Origin: an uncultured Clostridia bacterium
Lineage (GTDB): Bacteria; Bacillota; Clostridia; TANB77; CAG-508
NCBI GenBank assembly: GCA_949448405.1
Contig: CASTFX010000077.1
Span: 1 to 6,171 of the forward strand
Direction: 5' to 3'
Length of the DNA: 6,171 bases
Made by a program: the position numbers and the translations under genes. Below the pieces are notes generated by a model. The model was not told where the DNA came from. It searched no databases and worked only from the letters and a program-made list of their open reading frames with translations. Positions 5,652 through 6,171 of the stretch are shown here, one piece after another; positions within the stretch are counted from its first letter, which is position 1, and each line of letters opens with the position of its first letter.

Positions 5652-5762
5652 TTGCAGGCCCCTGAGTATGTAATGTACGAAGGAGTTCTGCTTATTATTA
5701 TGGATAATTTAAGTGTAGATATAGAGACAAAGCGAAGTCTTATAAACAGAGAGTGTACATAA
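5652..5762 (+). CDS. Possible 36-residue ORF or phage DNA polymerase relic
   Basis: The frame is open from 5646 to a TAA at 5760-5762. A TTG at 5652 lies eleven bases after AAGGAGGT (5633-5640), which overlaps the stop of the preceding gene; ATG codons at 5673 and 5700 are alternatives with weaker sites. The end reads MDNLSVDIETKRSLINRECT. The part NLSVDIET matches my recollection of the first exonuclease motif (D-I-E-T) at the N-terminus of Firmicute phage family A DNA polymerases, after which the ORF stops. It may be a small gene, a polymerase fragment, or chance. Confidence 0.22.
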   Translation: MQAPEYVMYEGVLLIIMDNLSVDIETKRSLINRECT

Positions 5763-5781
5763 CATTGAAAAGTTCTAAGAG

Positions 5782-5810
5782 TTGAAAAAACTGGAAAAAT
5801 GTAGTAAAAT
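5782..5810 (+). promoter_or_regulatory. Promoter of the partial gene at 5844
   Basis: TTGAAA at 5782-5787 and TAAAAT at 5805-5810 are 17 bases apart. A TATAAT at 5816-5821 is also present but has no good -35 at the proper distance. The start codon is 33 bases after the first -10. Confidence 0.45.
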
Positions 5811-5843
5811 ATAAGTATAATACTTTTTAGGAGGGAAAAAACG

Positions 5844-6171
5844 GTGAGACAACAAAAAGCGAAAAGACTAATACCAGAGTGGACTCGGATACCAGACTCA
5901 CAGGTAAAGTCCATAAACAACCCATTCGCAGAGCCAATCGATGAAATGTGGCAATGGAGAAAGGGCACGAAAGTGTTTCTTATCCAGTTACATTATCTTG
6001 GAGAAAAGTGCTTTGGAGAAGCAACACATCTGACAATTAAAAAAGTAGACATGTTAGATGTGCTTCAAAAGGGAAAACTGGAAGCAATGATCAATTCGCA
6101 GGAACCAACATACAGCGAAAAACTCAAAATTGTTCGAAAGTTTACTGACACAAACAGTACAATAGCAATGG
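5844..6171 (+). CDS. Hypothetical protein, N-terminal part (runs off the window)
   Basis: A GTG start at 5844 follows AGGAGGG (5829-5835) by eight bases; the frame then stays open for 109 codons to the end of the window. The protein begins MRQQKAKRLIPEWTRIPDSQ, contains a basic and aromatic stretch DEMWQWRKGTKVFLIQLHYL, then GEATHLTIKKVDMLDVLQ and a charged helical part. There is no signal peptide or membrane helix at the N-terminus and I recognise no family. Like the gene at 5232 it uses CGG, CTG and GGC codons and is richer in GC than the DNA before 5146, so both probably share an origin. Its own promoter suggests it is expressed separately from the 5232 gene. Confidence 0.6.
   Translation, partial: MRQQKAKRLIPEWTRIPDSQVKSINNPFAEPIDEMWQWRKGTKVFLIQLHYLGEKCFGEATHLTIKKVDMLDVLQKGKLEAMINSQEPTYSEKLKIVRKFTDTNSTIAM

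Noticed and set aside
5416..5673. Second plus-strand ORF overlapping the gene at 5232
   Set aside because: No ribosome-binding site at its ATG, and codon use supports the 5232 frame.

Overview
The window looks like chromosome from a low-GC Clostridia-type Firmicute, probably an anaerobic gut or related lineage. Coding DNA from base 1 to about 5145 is very AT-rich, arginine is almost always AGA, ribosome-binding sites are strong AGGAGG types, and the MurD and PyrB proteins look clostridial. No species can be named from the sequence alone.

Layout. (1) 2-1385: the 3' part of a gene resembling the C-terminal region of a KAP-like P-loop NTPase, split by a frameshift near 422. (2) 1422-2811: murD (peptidoglycan precursor ligase), split by a frameshift at 1782, immediately before its ATP-binding loop. 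(3) 2868-3417 (unshifted reading frame runs to 3509): a small protein with a Gly/Pro/Met-rich tail. Its Shine-Dalgarno lies in the 3' arm of a hairpin that also looks like the murD terminator, and its last codons are again frameshifted. (4) 3418-3600: no gene; degenerate GTAGGGG-type palindromic repeats and an 18-bp perfect hairpin between convergent genes. (5) 3616-4077, minus strand: a cysteine-rich protein with a carboxypeptidase-regulatory-like beta-sandwich domain. (6) 4243-5145: pyrB, with its own sigma-A-type promoter and a palindrome at the predicted transcription start. (7) From about 5146 to the end: DNA of clearly higher GC and different codon use, with one complete unknown gene (5232-5633), a possible small or relic ORF, and the start of a second unknown gene (GTG start at 5844, running off the window). 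This looks like an acquired segment or a different source.

The genes do not form one pathway: MurD serves cell-wall synthesis and PyrB pyrimidine synthesis, and the rest are unassigned. The most striking observation is that the first three plus-strand genes each need the same-direction frame change, and each time the new frame begins with a GGA glycine codon just after a CGG or AGG in the old frame. The only two CGG codons in the native low-GC genes sit exactly at two of these sites, inside an identical CACGGAAA 8-mer. This could be recoding at a rare or unassigned arginine codon, real gene decay, or a systematic sequence error. An error or recoding must be considered seriously because murD is normally essential.
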